The notes below the pieces were generated by a model. It made no database searches. It had not been told where the DNA came from and saw only the letters and a list, made by a program, of their open reading frames with translations. A program made the translations under genes and the position numbers. A stretch of DNA of 64,000 nucleotides. Source: Cognatitamlana sp035818475. Lineage in GTDB: Bacteria > Bacteroidota > Bacteroidia > Flavobacteriales > Flavobacteriaceae. Shown one piece after another: positions 1-8,313 of this stretch. The DNA lies in assembly GCF_035818475.1 (NCBI RefSeq), contig NZ_JAYMGV010000001.1, positions 1,984,001 to 2,048,000 of the forward strand, in the 5' to 3' direction. How positions within the stretch are numbered: the first letter of the stretch is position 1; every line of letters starts with the position of its first letter.

Positions 1-292
1 TGGAGAGTTATCATCTTCACCGGTATCACTTTCTTTCGTTACAAAATTGGCACCGGTTAGGTATGCATCCTTAATGATGGGATTGTATTTTGCTTCTACC
101 GGACTGGGAAATAAAGTGGCAGGTTTACTTGGGGAATCTGCTTCAGAATATGGTGAATATACCATTTTTGCTGGGATAACCATATTTACCGTAGTTTTTG
201 GTTTATTGGTGATTACTATTTTAAAACCACTGAAAAGGTTAACTCATGGTGCAGAAGATAAAGAACGCTTAATGCATTCAGATGAAGCCTAA
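1..292 (+). CDS. POT-family peptide transporter, C-terminal fragment cut by the window edge
   Basis: The reading frame is open from base 2 to a TAA at 290-292, so this is the last ~96 residues of a gene that begins upstream. The first residues read GELSSSPVSLSFVTKLAP, which aligns directly with GELCISPVGLSYVSKLVP in the complete transporter that follows, so the two are neighbouring paralogues. Two membrane segments are visible, the last ending in ITILKPL, followed by a charged cytoplasmic tail. Proteins of this family import di- and tripeptides by proton symport across the inner membrane. The gap to the next gene is 37 bp with no terminator, so the two were probably co-transcribed. An ATG-initiated small ORF inside this fragment is not a separate gene. 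Confidence 0.88.
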   Translation, partial: GELSSSPVSLSFVTKLAPVRYASLMMGLYFASTGLGNKVAGLLGESASEYGEYTIFAGITIFTVVFGLLVITILKPLKRLTHGAEDKERLMHSDEA

Positions 293-329
293 GGCTTTGA
301 ATTAATAGATAATTAAAAAAATTATACTC

Positions 330-2072
330 ATGGCAGAAAACTCAACAGATCAATTTTTTAAAAGTACAGTTTTAGGGCATCCATCAGGATTATTCGTCTT
401 ATTTTTTACGGAAATGTGGGAGCGCTTTTCTTATTACGGAATGAGAGCTTTATTAGTTTTGTTTTTAACTGCTTCGTTATTAGATGAAGGTTGGGGGTGG
501 CCTCGAGAGCATGCTATGGCATTGTTTGGCTCATATGTAGGCTTGGTATATCTCTCAACCATGATGGGAGGGTATTTTGCAGATAAAGTAATAGGTTTTA
601 GGTACGCGGTTTTAGTTGGTGCTTTATTAATGACGTTGGGGCATGCTTCTATGGCTGTTGAAACACCTTGGTCTATTTATTTAGGGCTTGGCTTATTGGT
701 AATAGGGAACGGTTTTTTTAAGCCTAATATGACCTCAATTATTTCTGAAATGTATAAAGATAGGCCTGAGAAAAAAGATGGTGCATATACTATTTTTTAT
801 ATGGGTGTTAATGCCGGGGCTTTTTTAGGAATATTATTGTGTGGCTATTTGGGTGAACAAGTAGGGTGGAGTTTAGGATTTGGATTAGCTGGAATATTTA
901 TGTTTTTTGGTTTGGTTCAATTTTGGTTAGCTCAAAATATCTTTGGAAATATTGGATTGAAACCAAAGAAGGAAGATAAAGCATCTATAGAAGCTTTAGA
1001 TAATGACAAGCGTGTTCCTTTTCATAAATGGCAACTTGGTTTAATTTTACTAATGGTAGCACTAGGATTATTATGGATAATTAATGCGCCAGCAACAACA
1101 ATTTCTGAAGGTAAAATTAATGTCTTTTCTTTTTTAGGTGAAAACGGTAATACAATAGCTATTTTAACAGCGTTAGGACTCTTTTTGGTTTTATTGATTT
1201 ATAGGTTTACACAATATTCAAAAATAACACGGGAGAAATTAATTGCGGTATCCTTTTTTGCTCTTTTATCGGTTTTCTTTTGGGCTATTTTTGAACAATC
1301 TCCAGGTACACTTACTATTTTTGCAAAGGATTACACAAATAGAACTTTAGACGGGACTTCAGCAAATATTTTTAGAATAGTGAATGCTTGTATGACCATT
1401 ATTCCATTAGGTATAATTACATGGGTGTTGGGTATGTTGTTTAAGCAAACTTTTGGAAAGTATAAATGGTCTAATTTAACATTGAGCTTTAGTTTTATAA
1501 TTGTATGGGGAATTGCTATATGGATGCTTTTAGATCAATTGAAAGATGATAATTTAGAAGTTCCTGCTTCCTGGTTTAGTGTACTAAATTCATTGTTTAT
1601 TATTACACTTGCTCCTCTTTTTTCTAAATGGTGGGAAAGCAAGTATAACCCATCTGCAAATATGAAATATGGAATTGGAATGATTCTGTTGGGGTTAGGA
1701 ATGGCATGTGTGGCATTTGGAGCAAATGGAATTGAGCCTGGAGCAAAAACAGCTTCTGTGAGTATGATTTGGCTTATCTTAGTATACCTATTCCATACGA
1801 TGGGAGAATTGTGTATTTCGCCTGTTGGGTTATCATATGTTAGCAAACTAGTACCAGCCAGAATGATAGCTTTTATGTTTGGTGTATGGTATTTGGCAAT
1901 TGCTATTGGTATGAAAGGCGCAGGTGTGTTTGGTGAAAATGTGGATAAAATTGCGAATGAAAGTGGTATTAGTTATTTTTTCTGGCTATTAACTATAATT
2001 TCGTTGGTCGTAGCTGTTTTCTCAATTGTTATGCAACCCGTTATAAAAAAGCTCATGCATGGGGTTCGTTAA
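330..2072 (+). CDS. peptide MFS transporter (POT/PTR2 family)
   Basis: A 580-residue inner-membrane protein with 12-14 hydrophobic segments. Helix 1 carries the proton-coupling motif ExxERFxYYG (EMWERFSYYG, about residues 28-37). Next come the loop signature FADKVIGFRYAVLVG and the PTR2 signature around AYTIFYMGVNAGAFLG (about residue 150). These identify a proton-dependent oligopeptide transporter, which takes up di- and tripeptides. It is the second of two tandem paralogues and is followed directly by a strong intrinsic terminator, so it ends the transcription unit. The family assignment is secure; the exact substrate range cannot be read from sequence. Confidence 0.93.
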   Translation: MAENSTDQFFKSTVLGHPSGLFVLFFTEMWERFSYYGMRALLVLFLTASLLDEGWGWPREHAMALFGSYVGLVYLSTMMGGYFADKVIGFRYAVLVGALLMTLGHASMAVETPWSIYLGLGLLVIGNGFFKPNMTSIISEMYKDRPEKKDGAYTIFYMGVNAGAFLGILLCGYLGEQVGWSLGFGLAGIFMFFGLVQFWLAQNIFGNIGLKPKKEDKASIEALDNDKRVPFHKWQLGLILLMVALGLLWIINAPATTISEGKINVFSFLGENGNTIAILTALGLFLVLLIYRFTQYSKITREKLIAVSFFALLSVFFWAIFEQSPGTLTIFAKDYTNRTLDGTSANIFRIVNACMTIIPLGIITWVLGMLFKQTFGKYKWSNLTLSFSFIIVWGIAIWMLLDQLKDDNLEVPASWFSVLNSLFIITLAPLFSKWWESKYNPSANMKYGIGMILLGLGMACVAFGANGIEPGAKTASVSMIWLILVYLFHTMGELCISPVGLSYVSKLVPARMIAFMFGVWYLAIAIGMKGAGVFGENVDKIANESGISYFFWLLTIISLVVAVFSIVMQPVIKKLMHGVR

Positions 2073-2098
2073 TCGGTAAAAAAGTTAAAAAATATCTG

Positions 2099-2126
2099 AA
2101 ATGCTCCTTATTAGGAGCATTTTTTG
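2099..2126 (+). terminator. intrinsic terminator after the peptide transporter pair
   Basis: ATGCTCCT (2101-2108) and AGGAGCAT (2113-2120) form a perfect stem with the loop TATT, extended by flanking A-T pairs, and are followed by a run of six T. It lies 27 bp after the stop codon of the transporter and fits a Rho-independent terminator. Confidence 0.9.
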
Positions 2127-2253
2127 TAAGTTCGGTACAAGTTTTGCAACCTAAATCATTATGAAATGAGCCATAACAATTAAGTTGGTACCTACTAAAA
2201 TGATTATTGGCGAATTACATCTGACCTAATTAAAGCAATAAAAACTTGAACAG

Positions 2254-2793
2254 ATGAAAAAGATTATATTACTAATACTTATAGGTTTTATTGGGGCTAG
2301 TACTATGGCTCAAGAGATAAAATGGGTCTCGCTTAACGAGGCTATAGAGCTTCAAAAAAAGACGCCTAAAAAGATTATGATGGATGTGTATACCAATTGG
2401 TGTGGTCCGTGTAAAATATTGGATAAGAAGACATTTCATGACCCTGAGGTTGTGGAGTATGTAAGCAAAAATTATTATGCGGTGAAATTTAATGGAGAAG
2501 GTAATGAGGTGGTAAATTATATGGATAAATCATTTTCCAACCCAAACTATAATCCACAATTGACAAATAGAAGAAATTCAGTGCATGAACTGGCACGTTA
2601 TCTTCAAATAGATGCATACCCTACCATTGTGTTTTTTGATGAAAAAGCAGATTTAATTGCTCCTATTAAAGGTTATCAAACTCCACCACAACTGGAGTTA
2701 TATTTAAAAATGTTTGGGGCTGATGATCATAAAAAGATTACTACTCAAGAAGAGTTTAATGCTTATTACAAAGCGTTTAAGTCAGAGTTCTAA
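2254..2793 (+). CDS. secreted thioredoxin-fold protein (CGPC)
   Basis: A 179-residue protein with a signal peptide (about residues 1-19, ending TMAQ) and one thioredoxin domain. The active-site motif is WCGPC with Cys50 and Cys53, and the cis-proline region reads AYPTIVFF. An insertion of about 25 residues, rich in Asn and Pro (PNYNPQLTNRRN), lies between the active site and the cis-Pro strand. It is exported to the periplasm, where it may reduce or oxidise protein thiols. Gene 2835-3302, 41 bp downstream, encodes a related smaller protein, so the two probably form an operon. The physiological partner is unknown; the thioredoxin-family assignment is firm. Confidence 0.85.
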   Translation: MKKIILLILIGFIGASTMAQEIKWVSLNEAIELQKKTPKKIMMDVYTNWCGPCKILDKKTFHDPEVVEYVSKNYYAVKFNGEGNEVVNYMDKSFSNPNYNPQLTNRRNSVHELARYLQIDAYPTIVFFDEKADLIAPIKGYQTPPQLELYLKMFGADDHKKITTQEEFNAYYKAFKSEF

Positions 2794-2834
2794 GGTTATC
2801 TTCACTTGCCTTAAGCAGTAGTAGAATCAGGATA

Positions 2835-3302
2835 ATGAAAAAGATATTAATAACTTCTTTAATTGTGTTATTAGCCTTAAGCTATACCAATGCCCAGGAG
2901 TTAAAGTGGTATGCAGATATAAATAAGGCGCTTGAAGTAGCGGGTAAAGAAAACAAAACACTAATGTTATTCTTTACAGGCTCAGATTGGTGTGGATGGT
3001 GCAAAAGGTTGCAACGTGAAGTTTTTAATACATCAGATTTTGAGGTCTGGTCTAAAAATGTTGTTTTAGTTGAATTAGATTTTCCAAGAAGAACAGTGTT
3101 GGATGAAGCTACCAGAACCCAGAATTATCAATTACAAAAAATATTTAGGGTTAGGGGATATCCTGCTGTATTTTTTGTGAACGCAGAAAAAATGGATGAT
3201 GGAAGAACAAATTTGAAGAGTTTGGGAAGAACCGGATATGTGCATGGAGGTGCAAAAAAATGGATTGATGTAGCTAACAGTATTGTTAAAAAAGTTATTT
3301 AG
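2835..3302 (+). CDS. secreted thioredoxin-fold protein (CGWC)
   Basis: A 155-residue protein with a signal peptide ending near YTNAQ and a single thioredoxin-like domain. The active site is DWCGWCK (Cys53, Cys56), a variant dipeptide usual for the Thioredoxin_7/DUF255-like secreted families, and the cis-proline strand is GYPAVFFV. It lies 41 bp after another secreted thioredoxin and shares its N-terminal layout (signal peptide, then QELKW against QEIKW), so the pair probably arose by duplication. It converges with comEC, with 5 bp between the stop codons and no obvious terminator between them. Its role in periplasmic thiol exchange is inferred. Confidence 0.85.
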   Translation: MKKILITSLIVLLALSYTNAQELKWYADINKALEVAGKENKTLMLFFTGSDWCGWCKRLQREVFNTSDFEVWSKNVVLVELDFPRRTVLDEATRTQNYQLQKIFRVRGYPAVFFVNAEKMDDGRTNLKSLGRTGYVHGGAKKWIDVANSIVKKVI

Positions 3303-3307
3303 TTTTA

Positions 3308-5347
3308 CTAGTATTTAATGGTAAAAGCTCCTTTTTCATAAGTTTGATGAAAAGGAAGTTTTCTTTTTTTGCAGATAAGCTTCCAGTTTTGAATGTAGGA
3401 TTTATAATTACTGCCATCAGCAATAATCTGCTTTGGATTTAAGGAATCAATTAAACGATTTAAATTAATTTTAGGAGATTTCCTGAGTAGTATATAATCC
3501 GGTTGAAATGATTTAATATGGTATATGCCAAGACTATCAACTATTAAAAGCGTTTTGTGGTTTAGCCTGTAAACAGAACGTAAAGTGTCTTTTTTAAGCT
3601 TGTTGATATGGTTTCCAACAACATAGTCTTTAATAATATGATTGTTTGATTTTGCAAGACTGTCAAAGTCATGATATATAATCATAGTATCCACGCCAAC
3701 CTGCCCTAGCAAGCTGAATTTGTTTTTATGAAAAATAATAAACTCATCATGAGGCTTGGTGTGTTTTTGATAAATAAAAGCTATTTGAACAATTAATATA
3801 GCAATCAAGAAGAGTCTAAGGTTGAGGAAGTTCCTTTTTCTAAAAAAATTAATCAAGGATGCCAAAAAGAGATATGAAACAAATACAAATAAAAGACTAA
3901 AAGGGATCTCTTTAAAAAGAAAAGCTTCCTGGCTGGAAACCCATCCAATAAAACTATTCATTAAACTAATTATATGACCAAACAAAGAAGCTATAAATTG
4001 TGGTAAAGCATTTAAAATGGCTAATGCTAATACCAGAATACCAAATCCTAAAATAAGACCTAAAAGGGGTATGATAACCAGATTAGAGATAAAGAATAAA
4101 CCGGGGAATTGATGAAAGTAAAATAAGCTTACAGGTATAATTCCAAGTTGGGCAGAAATAGTGACGGTAAATGTATGCCAATAGAGTTTTAATAATTTGT
4201 TTTTTGGCTGCCATAACTTAAATAAAATAGGATCAATACTAACAATGGAAAACACAGCTAAATAACTCAGTTGAAAGCCTACATCAAACAAAAAGAGTGG
4301 ATTAAAGAGTAGTATAACCATCATACTTATGGCTAATGTATTGTAAATGTTTGTAGGCCGTTTTAAGTTCAAAGCAATAGCAACTATGCTGAACATGGTT
4401 ACCGCCCGGGTAACCGAGGCAGACAATCCGGCAATTAAAGCAAAACTCCATAAAAGGCATATAAGGGCTATAGTTTTTATTAACGTTCCGTGTTTAAATT
4501 TTTCAAGAGGTTTAAAAATTACACCAAAAATCATTAAAATAATCCCTACATGTAAACCGGAAACAGCCAAAATATGGATAGCCCCGGCATTGGTGTAATT
4601 GGAGTAAATTCTTTTGCTTATATCCTGACGTTGACCTAATAAAAGTGCATTTATTATAGCGAGTACATCAGGTTTGAAATTATAGGATTCCAGTTTTTTG
4701 TTTATATGTTTTCTAATCCTATAGGCAACACCCATTAAGGTAATAGTAGTGCTTTTACCAGGTAATAACAGTTCTCCGGATATAAAGAGTTGATGGTATA
4801 TGTATTTTTTTTCTAAGTAGTTCTTGTAATTAAACTGATTTGGGTTTAGCGGATGAGTAAGATCCACAAAATTAGTTCTACAGGTAAAAGTTTTGTCAAC
4901 TTCTAAAGGAGGTTGTAACGTGTCTCTTTGGATATTCAAAAGTGTTTTTCCAACAACACTTTTGTCATCAACTTCTAAAAGATCAATAATATACTTGTCA
5001 TAATAATGCCCCTGCTTTAAAATTTCTCGTACTCTAAATGTAATGGTATTTAAACTGTCTTTTGGCGTTGAAAGCTGACGGGTGTAGTGATTTGAAAAGT
5101 TCTTTTGGTTATGAAGACTTGTGGTTAGAACCCCTATTGAAATCATTGTAATAAGAGCGGTTAACCCAAACCAAATGGTCTTAGTAAACTGTTTTTTAGC
5201 AACCCAATAGGAAATAAAAAGAACCATTAAAAGTAGGCCGGTTACAAAAAGTGATATTTGCTGAGGAACAGCAAAAATATAACCAATAAATACCCCGGTA
5301 ATTAGGCAAATGGTTAATTTAATAATACTGAAATTAAGTAGGTTCAT
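3308..5347 (-). CDS. comEC: ComEC/Rec2 family DNA-uptake channel with a degenerate C-terminal domain
   Basis: A 679-residue membrane protein. The N-terminal ~200 residues hold two or three membrane helices and an extracytoplasmic region like DUF4131. Residues about 220-500 form the Competence domain, with the typical start AILLGQRQDISKRI-like segment followed by GAIHILAVSGLHVGII and many helices. ComEC forms the inner-membrane channel for single-stranded DNA in transformation. The last ~150 residues align loosely with the metallo-beta-lactamase domain of longer ComEC proteins (the end reads QTYEKGAFTI) but contain no HxHxDH metal motif, so that part is probably not a nuclease. It is the last gene of the surE-lpxB unit, 23 bp after the NlpC/P60 gene. 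Confidence 0.87.
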   Translation of the reverse strand: MNLLNFSIIKLTICLITGVFIGYIFAVPQQISLFVTGLLLMVLFISYWVAKKQFTKTIWFGLTALITMISIGVLTTSLHNQKNFSNHYTRQLSTPKDSLNTITFRVREILKQGHYYDKYIIDLLEVDDKSVVGKTLLNIQRDTLQPPLEVDKTFTCRTNFVDLTHPLNPNQFNYKNYLEKKYIYHQLFISGELLLPGKSTTITLMGVAYRIRKHINKKLESYNFKPDVLAIINALLLGQRQDISKRIYSNYTNAGAIHILAVSGLHVGIILMIFGVIFKPLEKFKHGTLIKTIALICLLWSFALIAGLSASVTRAVTMFSIVAIALNLKRPTNIYNTLAISMMVILLFNPLFLFDVGFQLSYLAVFSIVSIDPILFKLWQPKNKLLKLYWHTFTVTISAQLGIIPVSLFYFHQFPGLFFISNLVIIPLLGLILGFGILVLALAILNALPQFIASLFGHIISLMNSFIGWVSSQEAFLFKEIPFSLLFVFVSYLFLASLINFFRKRNFLNLRLFLIAILIVQIAFIYQKHTKPHDEFIIFHKNKFSLLGQVGVDTMIIYHDFDSLAKSNNHIIKDYVVGNHINKLKKDTLRSVYRLNHKTLLIVDSLGIYHIKSFQPDYILLRKSPKINLNRLIDSLNPKQIIADGSNYKSYIQNWKLICKKRKLPFHQTYEKGAFTIKY

Positions 5348-5370
5348 GCGCAGTTAAGATATGAAATATC

Positions 5371-5943
5371 TTATAAAATGCGTCGCGCCTCGTAAAAAGC
5401 CTTATGCCAGTATTTTTCATTTAAAGAGGAGGTTATGACGCCTTTACTGCTGGTGGCATGAATAAATTCAATAGAGTTGTTTTTTATAGCAATGATCAAA
5501 CCCACGTGGTTAATAGAGTTCCGTCTATTTCCGGTTTTGAAAAACAATAAGTCACCTTGAGTTACTTTTTTCAAAGGAATTTTTTTTCCTTTTTTAGCCA
5601 TATCTCTGGATATTCTGGGAAGTGCAATATTTTGAGTTTTAAAAGACTCATAAACCAATCCGGAGCAGTCCATTCCTGATTTTGTAGTACCTCCCCATTT
5701 GTACCTTACACCCTTAAATTGTTTTGCATAAGCAATGATATGCTCTGCTTTGGATCTTGGTGTTTCTTTGGTTTTGGGAATAATGATATGTTCACTATTT
5801 GGTTTGGTATAAGCCGTTGCCTTATCAGTATTTTTTTTGATAACAATTTTAGAGGAAGCGGACTTGTTTTTAGCCCGTTTTGAAGATTTACAATTGCTAA
5901 AACTGAGTGAAATAATAAGGCAAAAAATGATTCTTTTCAACAA
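5371..5943 (-). CDS. NlpC/P60 (C40) cell-wall peptidase, lipoprotein
   Basis: A 190-residue protein with a lipoprotein signal (lipobox SFSNC, Cys18), a Lys/Ser-rich linker, and a C-terminal NlpC/P60 domain from about residue 65. The catalytic triad is visible: Cys93 in GMDCSGLV, His146 in NHVGLI and His162 in FIHAT. Such enzymes cut peptidoglycan stem peptides (D-Glu-meso-DAP bonds) in the periplasm, here anchored to a membrane. It sits 4 bp after lpxB and just before comEC, so it belongs to the same transcription unit. The domain call is secure; the exact bond cut is inferred from the family. Confidence 0.9.
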   Translation of the reverse strand: MLKRIIFCLIISLSFSNCKSSKRAKNKSASSKIVIKKNTDKATAYTKPNSEHIIIPKTKETPRSKAEHIIAYAKQFKGVRYKWGGTTKSGMDCSGLVYESFKTQNIALPRISRDMAKKGKKIPLKKVTQGDLLFFKTGNRRNSINHVGLIIAIKNNSIEFIHATSSKGVITSSLNEKYWHKAFYEARRIL

Positions 5944-5947
5944 TACA

Positions 5948-7060
5948 TTAAGGTTTAATAGATTGATAGATCAATTGGGCTGTTTTTTTGCTGGCGCCTT
6001 TTCCGCCTAAAGTTTTTTCTAATTCATAATAATCTAAAAATAATTTTTTCCGATGTTTGGGATCTAAAATGAGATCTAATTCTTGCTTCAGGTGTTTTTT
6101 ATTGAAATCATTTTGAATTAATTCAGTAACTACTGCTCTGTCCATAACTAAATTAACTAACGAAATAAACTTCAAGGTTATGATGCGTTTGGCAATATGG
6201 TAAGATATAGAGCTACCTTTGTAACATACCACTTGAGGAACTTTAAATAAGGCAGTCTCTAAGGTAGCTGTTCCCGATGTTACTAAAGCAGCAGTGGAAA
6301 TACTCAATAAATCATAGGTTTTGTTTGCTATGAATTTAACGTTTTGAGAATTTATAAACGTCTCATAAAAACTGTAATCCTGACTGGGGGCACCAGCTAT
6401 TACAAACTGATATTCGGGGTATTCATTAACTAAACTCAACATGACAGAAAGCATTTTTGTTATTTCTTGTTTTCTGCTTCCCGGCAATAGGGCAATTATA
6501 GGTTTATCATTTAATTGATGTTCTGCTCTGAATTTAAATTCCCCAACTTGCTTTCTGTTGTTAATAGCATCAATTAATGGATGTCCCACAAAGTGAACCT
6601 CATAGCCGTATTTCTTATAAAATGGTTTAACAAAAGGTAAAATAACATACATAGCATCTATGTCTCTCTTAATAGCTTTTACCCTACCTGCTCTTGATGC
6701 CCAAACCTGGGGAGAAATATAATAATGTGTTTTGAAACCAGCTTGCTTTGCCCATTTAGCAATTCTCAAATTAAAGCCGGAATTGTCAATAAAAACAATA
6801 ACATCAGGGTTGAAAGATTCAATCTCGCTTTTACAGTATGAAATAAGTTTGAATATTTTACCGAGGTTTAGTATGACTTCAGTAAACCCCATAAATGCAC
6901 GTTCTTTATAGTGTTTTACAAGAGTACCGCCTGCCTCTTGCATAAGATCACCACCCCAAAACCTGATATTGGCGTTTGCATCTTCTTTTTGCAATGCTCT
7001 TATTAGGTTTGAACCGTGTAAATCGCCCGAAGCTTCTCCAGCAAGTATGTAATATTTCAC
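5948..7060 (-). CDS. lpxB: lipid-A-disaccharide synthase
   Basis: A 370-residue glycosyltransferase of family GT19. It begins with the hallmark GEASGDLHGSNLI (residues 8-20), followed by FWGGDLMQEAGG and, in the C-terminal half, LLPGSRKQEI and SGTATLETALFKVPQVVCYK. It joins UDP-2,3-diacylglucosamine to lipid X to make the lipid A disaccharide on the cytoplasmic face of the inner membrane. Its presence shows that the organism makes lipopolysaccharide. The gene lies between a small membrane protein gene and the NlpC/P60 gene on the minus strand. Confidence 0.96.
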   Translation of the reverse strand: MKYYILAGEASGDLHGSNLIRALQKEDANANIRFWGGDLMQEAGGTLVKHYKERAFMGFTEVILNLGKIFKLISYCKSEIESFNPDVIVFIDNSGFNLRIAKWAKQAGFKTHYYISPQVWASRAGRVKAIKRDIDAMYVILPFVKPFYKKYGYEVHFVGHPLIDAINNRKQVGEFKFRAEHQLNDKPIIALLPGSRKQEITKMLSVMLSLVNEYPEYQFVIAGAPSQDYSFYETFINSQNVKFIANKTYDLLSISTAALVTSGTATLETALFKVPQVVCYKGSSISYHIAKRIITLKFISLVNLVMDRAVVTELIQNDFNKKHLKQELDLILDPKHRKKLFLDYYELEKTLGGKGASKKTAQLIYQSIKP

Positions 7061-7093
7061 GTGATAATTATCTTTTAATCAAACTAATTTTAG

Positions 7094-7378
7094 TTAGAAA
7101 AGCTTAAAAACAAAAGTAAATACAGCAATAAATACAGTTATTAGTAAAACCCCTCTTGCTCTGTAATCTTGTTTTTTTCTAATAAAAATAAAAAAAGCTA
7201 TTAAGTTTAAAATAGCACCCAGACTAATAAGTTTTCCCAAAAACCCTTCGTTAGCGGCAGCTTTGATAACCATTACAAAATCATCACCTCGTCCTAATAG
7301 GTTTGCTGCAAAAAACAAACCTATACCATTTGCAATTAGGCCAACAAGCATGCCGATAAAAATATCTTTTTTATTCAT
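7094..7378 (-). CDS. small membrane protein of unknown function
   Basis: A 94-residue protein with three predicted membrane helices (about residues 8-28, 48-66 and 73-92) and few charges apart from the KKQDYRARG loop. I do not recognise a named family. Its start overlaps the end of surE by 8 bp and it is followed 33 bp later by lpxB, so it is translated as part of this operon. Conserved position between surE and lpxB would suggest a link to envelope biogenesis, but this is inference only. Confidence 0.7.
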   Translation of the reverse strand: MNKKDIFIGMLVGLIANGIGLFFAANLLGRGDDFVMVIKAAANEGFLGKLISLGAILNLIAFFIFIRKKQDYRARGVLLITVFIAVFTFVFKLF

Positions 7379-8147
7379 TTAAATTCCATGTATTTAAGTC
7401 TTTTATAAAGTGATGGGCTGTAAGGTCAAACTGGGTAGGAACTATGGAGATATATCCATTTTTAAGAGCCCACTCATCAGTGTCTTCCCCTCCGTCTAAA
7501 TTAACAAATTTACCCGTAAGCCAATAATAATCCTTGCCCTGAGGTGTTTTGCGCTTATCAAATTCTTCAACCCAATTGGCTTTAGCTTGTCTGCAAACTT
7601 TAATACCTTTAATACCACCTTCTGTAATGTTGGGAATATTAACATTTAAAACCAGGCCGTTTGGAATACCGTGTTTTAAAACTTTTTCCGTGATAGATTT
7701 AACAAAAGACTTTGAAGGTTCAAAGTTTGCACCCCAACCATAATCCAACAGTGAGAACCCAATGGCAGGAATCCCTTCAATACCAGCTTCAATAGCAGCG
7801 CTCATAGTTCCAGAGTAAATCACATTTATTGAAGAGTTTGAGCCATGGTTAATACCAGAAACGCATAAATCCGGTGTTCTGTCTAAAAGCTCTCTTACAG
7901 CCAGTTTTACACAATCGGCCGGAGTACCTGAGCAACTGTACTCTTTTTGTGGTCCATTATCATATTTTACTTCTTCAGCGTGTAACGTTGAGTTAAGGGT
8001 TATGGCATGCCCCATACCACTTTGGGGACTGTCAGGAGCTACAACCACAACGTCACCAATGGTATTCATAATGTGGATTAAGTTTCTGATTCCCGGCGCA
8101 TTAACCCCATCGTCATTAGTTACTAGAATAAGTGGTCTCTTGGTCAT
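7371..8147 (-). CDS. surE: 5'/3'-nucleotidase SurE
   Basis: A 258-residue protein starting with ILVTNDDGVNAPGI, whose two Asp bind the metal in the SurE family. Further motifs are VVAPDSPQSGMGHAIT and CVSGINHGSNSSINVIYSGT. SurE is a divalent-metal nucleoside monophosphatase of the cytoplasm associated with stationary-phase survival. It is the first gene of the minus-strand unit that runs to comEC and is divergent from the prc-like protease gene, with a 166-bp shared control region in which I see no clear consensus promoter. Confidence 0.95.
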   Translation of the reverse strand: MTKRPLILVTNDDGVNAPGIRNLIHIMNTIGDVVVVAPDSPQSGMGHAITLNSTLHAEEVKYDNGPQKEYSCSGTPADCVKLAVRELLDRTPDLCVSGINHGSNSSINVIYSGTMSAAIEAGIEGIPAIGFSLLDYGWGANFEPSKSFVKSITEKVLKHGIPNGLVLNVNIPNITEGGIKGIKVCRQAKANWVEEFDKRKTPQGKDYYWLTGKFVNLDGGEDTDEWALKNGYISIVPTQFDLTAHHFIKDLNTWNLNE

Positions 8148-8313
8148 TTTTATCTTTAAATAGCATCGCTAAAATACATAAATTAGGCAGTAAACACGTA
8201 ATTTCTTCGGTTTAACAAAAAATTAGTAGCGATTCCCTGTGTTGGCACGGTTTTTTCTTTATTTTAGTGAAAAATAAATTGTGTTTTCTTTCAAGAAATC
8301 AAATAATTAATAG

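Noticed and set aside
2254..3302. Link of the two N-terminal-side thioredoxins to the 43-48 kb thioredoxin operon
   Set aside because: They share the fold and CxxC only; there is no shared promoter motif, and the locus is 40 kb away, so no functional link is claimed.
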